From Cyanobacteria bacterium T3Sed10_344R1 (GTDB lineage Bacteria > Cyanobacteriota > Cyanobacteriia > Phormidesmidales > Phormidesmidaceae), in contig PXDR01000532.1 of assembly GCA_003566335.1 (NCBI GenBank), positions 1 to 5,622 of the forward strand: a stretch of 5,622 nt of DNA, read 5' to 3'. A program made the translations under genes and the position numbers. The notes under the pieces were generated by a model that was given only the letters and a program-made list of their open reading frames with translations, was not told the origin of the DNA and did no database searches. Below, in pieces: positions 1-4,491 of this stretch (the stretch's first letter is position 1; the number at the start of each line of letters is the position of its first letter).

Positions 1-552
1 GAGGTTGCCCGTGCTGGTTTCTAGCCAGTTGCCGTCAAGGTCAGCGAGGATCGCTTCTTGAGCTCCGACAGCTTTGGCGGTTTGCAGGGCAGCCCAAGCG
101 CCCAGGTAGTTACCGGTTTTGTAATGAGGTTGCGATCGCACATAGATATCCCCAGTCACAACCTGAGCCACAATCCCCTGCTGCTGGCGCTGGGCCAAAT
201 CAGCAGGCAGTTCGCGCCCCGTGATCCATTCCCGGCTGGCCAACTCGCCCTGACGCGACCGATACTGACCGTCCGGCGGCAATAGGGTAATCCGCACAAT
301 CGGGAAGTGTTGCGCCAGGGTTTCTGCTCCTTGCCGCAGGGCAGCCCAGCAGGGTTGGGGCCAGCCAAAGGCAGCAAGACTGTGGCGCAGCCGCTGTTGG
401 TGCGCTGTCCACTGGGTCAAGGGATGGTCGAGGGCTTGCTCATAAACCCGCAGGGTGGTGAACAAAGTAGCCCCATAAAGTAAAGCGGGCTCGCTCAGAT
501 TTAGGGCGATCGTGTCGGCAGCCTGGGGGTGGCCGCAGTACCAATAAGCCAT
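1..552 (-). CDS. Class-IV PLP aminotransferase, 4-amino-4-deoxychorismate lyase-like (C-terminus cut by window edge)
   Basis: The minus strand stays open from an ATG at 552-550 to the window edge, giving 184 codons. Class-IV enzymes are usually about 270-290 residues, so roughly the last third is missing. The predicted PLP Schiff-base lysine is K145 in HYKTGNYLGAW. The class-IV signature is seen at 178-184 (ETSTGNL), just before the edge. Near the N-terminus, YGATLFTTLRVYE (26-38) matches the conserved N-terminal block of the fold. The family includes branched-chain aminotransferases, D-amino-acid aminotransferases and PabC, the cytosolic lyase that makes p-aminobenzoate for folate. The KTGNYL and WLETSTGNL wording resembles cyanobacterial proteins annotated as PabC, but substrate cannot be settled without the C-terminus. 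No Shine-Dalgarno is seen. The ATG is chosen because the family block begins soon after it. The gene is divergent from the toxin-antitoxin-like pair. Fold confidence is high; the PabC assignment is moderate. Confidence 0.9.
   Translation of the reverse strand, partial: MAYWYCGHPQAADTIALNLSEPALLYGATLFTTLRVYEQALDHPLTQWTAHQQRLRHSLAAFGWPQPCWAALRQGAETLAQHFPIVRITLLPPDGQYRSRQGELASREWITGRELPADLAQRQQQGIVAQVVTGDIYVRSQPHYKTGNYLGAWAALQTAKAVGAQEAILADLDGNWLETSTGNL
132..139. repeat. HIP1 octamer GCGATCGC
   Basis: Palindromic GCGATCGC in the context TGCGATCGCA, inside the aminotransferase gene. HIP1 is the highly iterated palindrome of many cyanobacterial genomes. Confidence 0.85.
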
Positions 553-605
553 AAGTTGCGGTGAGTCAGGAATGGAGCGCAAGGGCTGGTGCAATCAACC
601 AACGT

Positions 606-636
606 CTCACGAAAGTCTCGCCTAAAATGCTGTGAG
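606..636 (+). promoter_or_regulatory. Possible promoter/operator of the toxin-antitoxin-like operon
   Basis: A good -10-like hexamer TAAAAT lies at 623-628. It is flanked by the inverted repeat CTCAC (606-610) and GTGAG (632-636). The expected -35 position (about 600-605) holds no recognisable hexamer, so the promoter call is weak. A transcript starting near 635 would include the preferred antitoxin start at 674 and exclude the GTG at 632. Antitoxins often repress their own operon through such dyads, but a 5-bp arm is short and may be chance. Confidence 0.3.
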
Positions 637-673
637 GGATCCATCTCTAGTTATTCCCTGGGGAATGAAGCCA

Positions 674-928
674 ATGTCTCTTAATCTCACCATCCAATAC
701 CCAGACACCTTCCCAGATGCGCTGGGTCGTACTCGTGAGCAGTTTGAGCAGGAGGCAAAGTGGGCGATGGCGGTGAAGTTATTTGAACTCAAACGCCTTT
801 CTTCTGGGATGGCCGCTGTGCTGCTCGGGGTAGATCGCGTAACTTTTTTGCTGAGGTTGGGGGACTATGGCGTTCCCATGATTGATCTGACGGAGGCAGA
901 ATTGCTGTCTGACTTGGCCAATGCCTGA
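674..928 (+). CDS. UPF0175 family small HTH protein, probable antitoxin
   Basis: The 84-residue product fits UPF0175 (typically about 80-95 residues). After a short beta strand (SLNLTIQYP, 2-10) comes the family's helical core: EAKWAMAVKLFELKRLSSGMA (27-47), then LGVDRVTFLLRLGDYGVP (51-68). This is a helix-turn-helix-like unit around residues 41-62 ending in the usual G-[IV]-P. Such proteins are commonly encoded just upstream of PIN-domain genes and are taken to be DNA-binding antitoxins that neutralise the PIN nuclease. In-frame starts also exist at 632 (GTG) and 665 (ATG). The ATG at 674 is preferred because GGGGA at 660-664 sits 9 bases upstream and the conserved strand begins directly after it. 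The stop overlaps the next gene by 8 bases (ATGCCTGA), suggesting translational coupling. Antitoxin activity is inferred from family and context. Confidence 0.82.
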   Translation: MSLNLTIQYPDTFPDALGRTREQFEQEAKWAMAVKLFELKRLSSGMAAVLLGVDRVTFLLRLGDYGVPMIDLTEAELLSDLANA

Positions 929-1418
929 GGAGGGCGCAATCTCTATCAATACCTCTCCCCTGATCGCACTGGTAGCGGCGTGGGGCGATCTCACTCGTCT
1001 TGAGGCGCTCTATCAGGAGGTATGGGTTCCGGTTGAGGTTTGCCAAGAGATCTTGCAGGGAGGGACAAGTGGGTTTGCGATCGCAGAGTTTGAGCAGGCG
1101 ACCTGGCTCAGGAAGCCAAAGACTCCGTTAGACATTTCTCCTTTTCTGTTGAACAGCCTCGATTTAGGGGAGGCTGCTGTGATTCAGCTAGCCCTGGATA
1201 GGCACATTGCAACTGCCTGCATTGATGAGGCGGTTGGGAGGCGGTTGGCCCGTCTCAGTGGTTTGAAGTTAACGGGCTCTGTGGGGATCTTGCTAAAGGC
1301 GAAACAACAAGATCCATCCCTGTCGATACGGGTGGCGATTGAAAATATGCTCAAGCAGAATATTCGTCTGAGTCAAACCGTGATCAATTTTGCGCTAACC
1401 CAATCGGGGGAGGGATAG
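921..1418 (+). CDS. DUF3368 PIN-domain protein, probable toxin ribonuclease
   Basis: The 165-residue product has the DUF3368/PIN layout. The first motif is INTSPLIAL (9-17), followed by the strand and helix VWVPVEVCQEIL (34-45) with E43, then LDLGEAAVIQLA (80-91) with D81 and E84. The C-terminal acidic/basic motif IDEAVGRRLARLSGL (101-115) is followed by LTGSVGILLKAK (117-128). PIN domains are metal-dependent ribonucleases, and in toxin-antitoxin pairs they cleave RNA until bound by the antitoxin. The usual first catalytic Asp is Asn here (N10). As I recall, SNTSPLI-type sequences are common in DUF3368, so this is probably not inactivation. The start overlaps the upstream stop and has no Shine-Dalgarno of its own, which fits coupled translation. 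It contains a HIP1 site, so the cassette is cyanobacterial or long resident. Family confidence is high; the toxin role is inferred. Confidence 0.85.
   Translation: MPEEGAISINTSPLIALVAAWGDLTRLEALYQEVWVPVEVCQEILQGGTSGFAIAEFEQATWLRKPKTPLDISPFLLNSLDLGEAAVIQLALDRHIATACIDEAVGRRLARLSGLKLTGSVGILLKAKQQDPSLSIRVAIENMLKQNIRLSQTVINFALTQSGEG
1077..1084. repeat. HIP1 octamer GCGATCGC
   Basis: Second copy, again as TGCGATCGCA, inside the PIN-domain gene. Confidence 0.85.
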
Positions 1419-1437
1419 GACATCGGAACGGAAAACT

Positions 1438-1466
1438 CTGGGCCAAAAGTGCGGATTTTGGCCTAG
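1438..1466. other. Perfect GGCCAAAA/TTTTGGCC hairpin downstream of the PIN gene
   Basis: GGCCAAAA (1441-1448) pairs perfectly with TTTTGGCC (1456-1463) around the 7-base loop GTGCGGA. The stem extends outward to 11 bp with CTG (1438-1440) and TAG (1464-1466), including one G-U pair. It starts 20 bases after the toxin stop. No T-run follows, so it is not a classical intrinsic terminator. It may stabilise the 3' end of the operon transcript or be a small dispersed repeat. Confidence 0.55.
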
Positions 1467-1486
1467 TGGCGATGGAGATATCTGGC

Positions 1487-1516
1487 AAGCACCGAGCTTG
1501 AGCTGGTGCTTTGTTG
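1487..1516 (+). terminator. Hairpin with T-rich tail, candidate terminator of the toxin-antitoxin-like operon
   Basis: AAGCACC (1487-1493) pairs with GGTGCTT (1505-1511). Inside, AGC and GCT pair around the tetraloop TTGA, giving a 10-bp stem with one bulged G. TTTGTTG at the end of and after the stem is a short T-rich tail. The hairpin ends 10 bases before the first possible ATG (1522) of the next gene. It could therefore end the upstream transcript or act as a leader structure for the downstream one. Confidence 0.5.
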
Positions 1517-1536
1517 CATAGATGAGCATGTTTCCC

Positions 1537-2265
1537 ATGAAACCGTCCCACATCGTGAGCCTTGTTGGTCTCACTCTGACTGTGTCCGCACTGCCCGCCG
1601 TGGCCAATCCCTTCAGCCCGTCCTATTTTGAAGGCAACTGGGTTGGTGAAGGCTATACCTGCGCCACCGGTCAGAACTGGAGTCAGGAAGTTGAAATTGA
1701 CGTGACAGGTAACACCGTCGTAGCCCGCAAACTAGAGGGCGATCCCTGCGTGCCTGCTGGCAGCATTACTTTTCAAGGCACCGTTTCCAACCGCCTGGAA
1801 ACGGGTGTTTCCGTGCCTGTCACCTGGACTGCAGGCAACCCCCGTCGTCCTGCCAGTGTCCAAGTCGTTGATCCGATTGTGATTGAAGACCAGAACACTT
1901 TTGTCTCTGGCGGCATTACCTTCACCCGCTTGAACCCCCTCCCTGCCCAGTTCCAATTTGAAGGCACTTGGATTGGGGAAGGCTACACCTGTGAACGGGG
2001 AAGCGATGGGGTGCAGCGGGTGCGGATTGAAATTGTTGACAATGCCCTAGTGGCCCGCAAGCTCAACGGTGATCCCTGCGTACCCGCTGGGTTTGTCACC
2101 TTCGAAGCCTCCCTGCCAGATCAGGTCGAACCTGGGGTGCAATTCCCAATCACCTGGACTGAAGGCAACCCCCGCCGCCCGGCCAGCCGTCAAGTGGGTG
2201 ACATCTTGGTTATCGAAGATCCACACACCTTTAGTTCTGGCGGTATTACCTTTACCCGCGAGTAG
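1537..2265 (+). CDS. Exported protein with two tandem 110-residue-period repeats, function unknown
   Basis: I do not recognise a named family. Translation gives a hydrophobic signal peptide (HIVSLVGLTLTVSALPAVA) with a likely signal-peptidase I site after AVA. Two homologous repeats follow. Each has FEG.W.GEGYTC near its start, VARKL.GDPCVPAG in the middle, TWT.GNPRRPAS later and SGGITFTR at the end. Equivalent residues are exactly 110 apart with no gaps, and about 62 of 101 positions are identical by my count. Each repeat has two Cys, so a disulphide per domain in the periplasm or outside is plausible. The pattern looks like a small beta-rich domain without obvious catalytic residues. In-frame ATGs at 1522, 1528 and 1537 are all possible. 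None has a Shine-Dalgarno; 1537 is preferred because it gives a short MK-type signal peptide. The gene stands alone, with hairpins on both sides. Confidence 0.8.
   Translation: MKPSHIVSLVGLTLTVSALPAVANPFSPSYFEGNWVGEGYTCATGQNWSQEVEIDVTGNTVVARKLEGDPCVPAGSITFQGTVSNRLETGVSVPVTWTAGNPRRPASVQVVDPIVIEDQNTFVSGGITFTRLNPLPAQFQFEGTWIGEGYTCERGSDGVQRVRIEIVDNALVARKLNGDPCVPAGFVTFEASLPDQVEPGVQFPITWTEGNPRRPASRQVGDILVIEDPHTFSSGGITFTRE
1627..1929 (+). repeat. First internal repeat of the two-repeat secreted protein
   Basis: Encodes the block from FEGNWVGEGYTC to SGGITFTR (101 residues). It is in register with the second copy at a 330-base offset, with no insertions or deletions. Confidence 0.85.
1957..2259 (+). 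repeat. Second internal repeat of the two-repeat secreted protein
   Basis: Encodes the block from FEGTWIGEGYTC to SGGITFTR. Both Cys, the GDPCVPAG core and GNPRRPAS are identical to the first copy. The region between the Cys motifs and the segment after the GDPCVPAG core diverge most. The copies differ considerably at the DNA level, so the duplication is old rather than recent. Confidence 0.85.
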
Positions 2266-2316
2266 TAACGCCTTCTGAACCTAGAGAATCAGGAAAAGGT
2301 CAGGGCATTTACCAAA

Positions 2317-2359
2317 CCGGACTTGAGCCTTAGGTCGCGGATTCAGGGCTCAAGTCCCA
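2317..2359. other. Long hairpin in the 3' region of the two-repeat gene
   Basis: GGACTTGAGCC (2319-2329) pairs perfectly with GGCTCAAGTCC (2347-2357). One wobble and one A-T pair extend the stem inward, giving up to 13 bp and a loop of about 13 bases. It starts 53 bases after the stop. The following bases (CACAAACAG) are not T-rich, so a classical terminator is unlikely. An mRNA-stabilising structure, a Rho-dependent site or a dispersed palindrome are options. The rest of the gap up to 2489 shows one T6 run (2399-2404) and a short dyad but no gene. Confidence 0.55.
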
Positions 2360-2448
2360 CAAACAGAGTTAGGTTAAGACTGGGTTACTGGGCGTTAATT
2401 TTTTCCCGAGCTGTAGCAACTGATCCCATCCACAGCCGTAACAGCCAG

Positions 2449-2469
2449 TAGCGTTGAGTTATGACGCTA
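2449..2469. promoter_or_regulatory. Short dyad upstream of the HAD phosphatase gene
   Basis: TAGCGT (2449-2454) and ACGCTA (2464-2469) form a 6-bp inverted repeat with a 9-base spacer, ending 20 bases before the start codon. It could be a leader hairpin or a protein site. The length is near what chance allows. Confidence 0.25.
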
Positions 2470-2489
2470 GCGGCTAGGGGCATAGGTTT

Positions 2490-3305
2490 ATGATGGCCAA
2501 TTCTGCTGAAATTTCCGCTAATCGAGCGAATCCAGACCTGAGCCACATTAAGGGGCTGTTGCTGGATCTCAATGGGGTGTTCTACGTGGGCAACCGGCTG
2601 TTGCCCGGTGCCGTAGAAACCCTAGAGGCTGTCCGAAATAGCGGGATGCCCTTTCGTTTTGCCACTAACAACACCACGGAATCAACCGGCACCCTCTGCC
2701 AGCATCTCAATGACTTAGGACTGCCGGTCAAATCCGAAGAAATTATCAGCGCCCCCTATGCCGCTGTCCTGCATTTGCGCAAGCGGCCCGACCTCAAGTG
2801 CTACCTCCTGCTAACGCGGGAAGTGAAGCAAGAGTTTGCCGAATTCACCACCTCAGAAACCGATGCCAATGTGGTGGTGATGGGAGACATGGACAATGAA
2901 TGGAATTACCCTGACCTGAATCGGGCCTTTCGGCTGTTGATGCGGGGGGCGGAGTTAGTGGCGCTGCACAAAGCCAAGTTTTGGCAGTGGGAAGGGGGGC
3001 TGCACCTCGACATTGGCGCGTTTGTCACCGGGTTGGAATACGCCACAGATACCCACGCCTCAGTGGTGGGCAAGCCCAGCGCCATGTTCTACAACCTGGC
3101 CCTAGAAGAATTGGGGCTGCCGCCAGAGCAGGTGGTGATGATTGGCGACGATATTGAAAATGATGTCGGCGGCGCTCAGGCTCTGGGGCTGACCGGCGTG
3201 TTGGTCAAAACTGGGAAATATCGCCCCCACGTAGTAGCCCAGTCGCCAGTAGTCCCCGATGCGGTCGTGGACGCCGTCGGAGCCATTCCCCAGTTATTTG
3301 CCTAG
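2490..3305 (+). CDS. HAD subfamily IIA hydrolase (HDHD2/LHPP-like phosphatase)
   Basis: The 271-residue product has all HAD motifs. Motif I is LLLDLNGVFYVG (23-34), with D26 as the predicted nucleophile. Motif II is FATNNTTES (57-65). Motif III is K195 in VVGKPSAMFYNLALEELGL, and motif IV is MIGDDIENDVGGAQALGL (217-234) with D220, D221 and D225. The C2-type cap lies between motifs II and III. HLDIGAFVTGLEYAT (172-186) is typical of the group containing human HDHD2 and LHPP. These are cytosolic Mg-dependent phosphatases; the substrate of the cyanobacterial members is unknown to me. The usual DxD of motif I is DLN, losing the second Asp that acts as general acid/base. LHPP and HDHD2 carry DxS there, so a changed residue is family-like. 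AGGGG at 2476-2480, 9 bases upstream, supports the first of two adjacent ATGs. It appears monocistronic and is convergent with ycf20. Confidence 0.9.
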   Translation: MMANSAEISANRANPDLSHIKGLLLDLNGVFYVGNRLLPGAVETLEAVRNSGMPFRFATNNTTESTGTLCQHLNDLGLPVKSEEIISAPYAAVLHLRKRPDLKCYLLLTREVKQEFAEFTTSETDANVVVMGDMDNEWNYPDLNRAFRLLMRGAELVALHKAKFWQWEGGLHLDIGAFVTGLEYATDTHASVVGKPSAMFYNLALEELGLPPEQVVMIGDDIENDVGGAQALGLTGVLVKTGKYRPHVVAQSPVVPDAVVDAVGAIPQLFA

Positions 3306-3328
3306 TGCATCGTCAAGACTAAGGATTA

Positions 3329-3354
3329 GGGCTTCGACAGGCTCAGCCCGAACG
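3329..3354. repeat. REP-like palindromic element between convergent genes
   Basis: GGGCT (3329-3333) and AGCCC (3345-3349) enclose TCGACAGGCTC and are followed by GAACG. The core TTCGACAGGCTCAG is a form I recall from short dispersed intergenic palindromes in many bacterial genomes, including cyanobacteria. The location between the 3' ends of two convergent genes is typical. It could also act as a shared end structure, but no T-run flanks it. The rest of 3306-3403 shows no gene. Confidence 0.5.
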
Positions 3355-3403
3355 TTTATGATTCCGGCCTAAAATCTACGACTGCTCTAAGACTGACAAA
3401 GCA

Positions 3404-3742
3404 CTAGCTGCCGAGCTTGAAGGCTTCGACAAACAGGGCGTAGGTCAGGCCGATTTTGAAGCTGTTGAGCATTTCCAGCCCCAGGGGCCGCCGGGTTTCG
3501 GGGGGAAGGCGGCGGCGGTAGATGATCGCGCTGGCGATTTCCACCAGCACCAATAGGATGGCGGCCACCACTACGTCATACTCTGCTGCTTGGCCTGCAA
3601 TCGAGGAGATGGCAATGCCAAAAAAGTTGCCAAACAGCAGGCTGATAATAACGAGAGAAATGCGTCGCCAAGGGTTAAGCACCCAACTGCCGAAGCGGCG
3701 GCCCAGGGTGTCGATTACCGTGCTGAGTCGGGTGCGCTGCAT
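3404..3742 (-). CDS. ycf20: Ycf20 family (DUF565) membrane protein
   Basis: The 112-residue product matches the conserved Ycf20/DUF565 layout. A basic N-terminus carrying NPWRR (23-27) is followed by a hydrophobic segment with the small-residue pattern SLLFGNFFGIAISSIAGQ (34-51). A second hydrophobic segment, VVVAAILLVLVEIASAIIY (57-75), follows. Next are a polar loop (RRRLPPETRRPLGLE) and the diagnostic end NSFKIGLTYALFVEAFKLGS. The length is normal and the gene looks intact. The family is found in cyanobacteria, algal plastids and, as nuclear homologues, plants, where a mutant is affected in non-photochemical quenching. The cyanobacterial role is not settled. The protein is probably in the thylakoid or plasma membrane. 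The start is the only reasonable ATG and has no strong Shine-Dalgarno. Upstream it is divergent from a small exported protein; its 3' end faces the HAD phosphatase gene. Confidence 0.92.
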   Translation of the reverse strand: MQRTRLSTVIDTLGRRFGSWVLNPWRRISLVIISLLFGNFFGIAISSIAGQAAEYDVVVAAILLVLVEIASAIIYRRRLPPETRRPLGLEMLNSFKIGLTYALFVEAFKLGS

Positions 3743-3833
3743 AATCCGTAGGGGAATGATTCAGTGGGGGAAGGCTCGGCTTAAGCAAGTCCCAGGATAG
3801 CTCGCTTGGGTGGAAGCAACCGCTTGGGGAAGT

Positions 3834-3851
3834 GGCACAAAATTCTGTGCC
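3834..3851. promoter_or_regulatory. 18-bp palindrome between ycf20 and the divergent secreted-protein gene
   Basis: GGCACA (3834-3839) and TGTGCC (3846-3851) form a perfect inverted repeat around AAATTC. It lies 92 bases upstream of ycf20 and 114 bases upstream of the divergent gene. The size and symmetry suit a dimeric regulator's operator, though it could equally fold as a hairpin. No convincing -35/-10 pair was found nearby. The rest of this 222-base gap shows no gene. Confidence 0.35.
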
Positions 3852-3964
3852 GTGCCATCCTTGGCCCCTAGGATTAAGTTATCAAGGCTACCGAACCGAA
3901 CGAGACCTCGGCCTAGTGCCAAGGGTCAAGTCCAACTTAATGAAACCTCACCTGGGGACGCGCC

Positions 3965-4372
3965 ATGAAATGCGATCGCAACTTAATTAAACTCTCTGCT
4001 GCTCTAGCCGCCGTGGTTGCGATGGCGACCCCGGCCTTTGCCCAACCCACCAGCCAGACCCCCCTCAGTAGCCCGGTCGAAGTCACCGGTATCTCTGGCG
4101 GCCCCCGCAGTTCATCTTGCGGTAACTTGCCCGAAACCCCCAGCCACACCCTGCGGGTGAGTGAATCCTTTGCCGCCATTGACATCAGCGCCGAAGCCGA
4201 AGGCAGCTTCACCGTGCAAATCACCAGCCCCAACGGCTTTAGCGAGTGCCTGCTGTCTAGCGATGGCGTGATTAACGCGCCTGGGGTACTTAACCAAGGC
4301 ACCTACTCAATCTATGTGGGCAGCCGGAGTGGCGGCAGTCACCCCTACACCCTCTCGATTCGTCAAGATTAG
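3965..4372 (+). CDS. Small exported protein with PPC-like beta domain, function unknown
   Basis: The 135-residue product has a clear signal peptide: a basic start (MKCDRN), a hydrophobic core LIKLSAALAAVVAM and a likely cleavage after AFA (24-26). The mature part starts with a Ser/Thr/Pro-rich linker. A beta-rich region of about 75-80 residues follows: SHTLRVSESFAAIDISAEA (60-78), SFTVQITSPNGFSECLL (81-97) and QGTYSIYVGSRSGG (111-124), ending in YTLSIRQD. The aGtY.i.VG...Y.L.i ending resembles bacterial pre-peptidase C-terminal (PPC) domains, here with no peptidase attached. C52 (SSCGN) and C95 (SECLL) may form a disulphide. Similar small CG-containing secreted proteins occur in filamentous cyanobacteria as far as I recall, without assigned function. 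GGGGA at 3954-3958, 6 bases upstream, supports the start. HIP1 overlaps codons 3-6. The gene ends before a good intrinsic terminator. Confidence 0.8.
   Translation: MKCDRNLIKLSAALAAVVAMATPAFAQPTSQTPLSSPVEVTGISGGPRSSSCGNLPETPSHTLRVSESFAAIDISAEAEGSFTVQITSPNGFSECLLSSDGVINAPGVLNQGTYSIYVGSRSGGSHPYTLSIRQD
3972..3979. repeat. HIP1 octamer GCGATCGC
   Basis: Third copy, within the first codons of the signal peptide of the PPC-like protein. Confidence 0.85.
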
Positions 4373-4433
4373 TTGGCCTAGGGTCGGCGGAGGTCGCCCT
4401 AATCGCTCCAATCACCCGCTAATTTTCAGCTGA

Positions 4434-4447
4434 TTGAAAGTTTTCAA
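4434..4447. promoter_or_regulatory. TTGAAA-GT-TTTCAA dyad before the terminator
   Basis: A perfect 6-bp inverted repeat with a 2-base centre, in the AT-rich space after the PPC-like gene. As RNA the loop would be too small, so it would work as a DNA site if at all. Its position downstream of two convergent genes argues against an operator role. Confidence 0.2.
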
Positions 4448-4460
4448 CTTGGTTCCTCCT

Positions 4461-4491
4461 AAGCCCTTAGCCCTGCGCTGAGGGCTTTTCT
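4461..4491 (+). terminator. Intrinsic terminator of the PPC-like gene, overlapping the 3' end of the arsR-type gene
   Basis: AAGCCCTTAGC (4461-4471) pairs with GCTGAGGGCTT (4477-4487), 11 bp with one wobble, around the loop CCTGC. TTTTCT follows, partly inside the stem. This is a standard Rho-independent terminator for the plus strand. The right arm and loop encode the last codons of the opposing regulator (KPSAQG and stop), so coding and termination share the same bases. In the minus direction no T-run follows. Confidence 0.8.

Noticed and set aside
58..412. Several open frames on both strands in the left part
   Set aside because: They are out-of-frame shadows of the class-IV aminotransferase, whose own frame shows the PLP lysine and the family signature.
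632..673. Longer antitoxin start at the GTG (632)
   Set aside because: The extra residues do not look like the family, and the GTG lies at the likely transcription start, only 3 bases after the TAAAAT box. The ATG at 674 has GGGGA at a good distance.
2266..2397. TAACGCC (2266) and GGCGTTA (2391) as a long-range stem
   Set aside because: Seven pairs over a loop of more than 100 bases is within chance.
3422..3431. Second GGCTTCGACA, identical to part of the REP-like element at 3330
   Set aside because: It is the coding sequence for the conserved VEAF of ycf20's C-terminus and lacks the rest of the palindrome. The match is probably coincidence.
3522..3800. Plus-strand open frame opposite ycf20
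   Set aside because: It is antisense to a well-conserved gene and has no recognisable features of its own.
3937..4302. Minus-strand open frames opposite the PPC-like gene
   Set aside because: The plus strand has a clear signal peptide, a ribosome site and a terminator. The minus frames show none of these.
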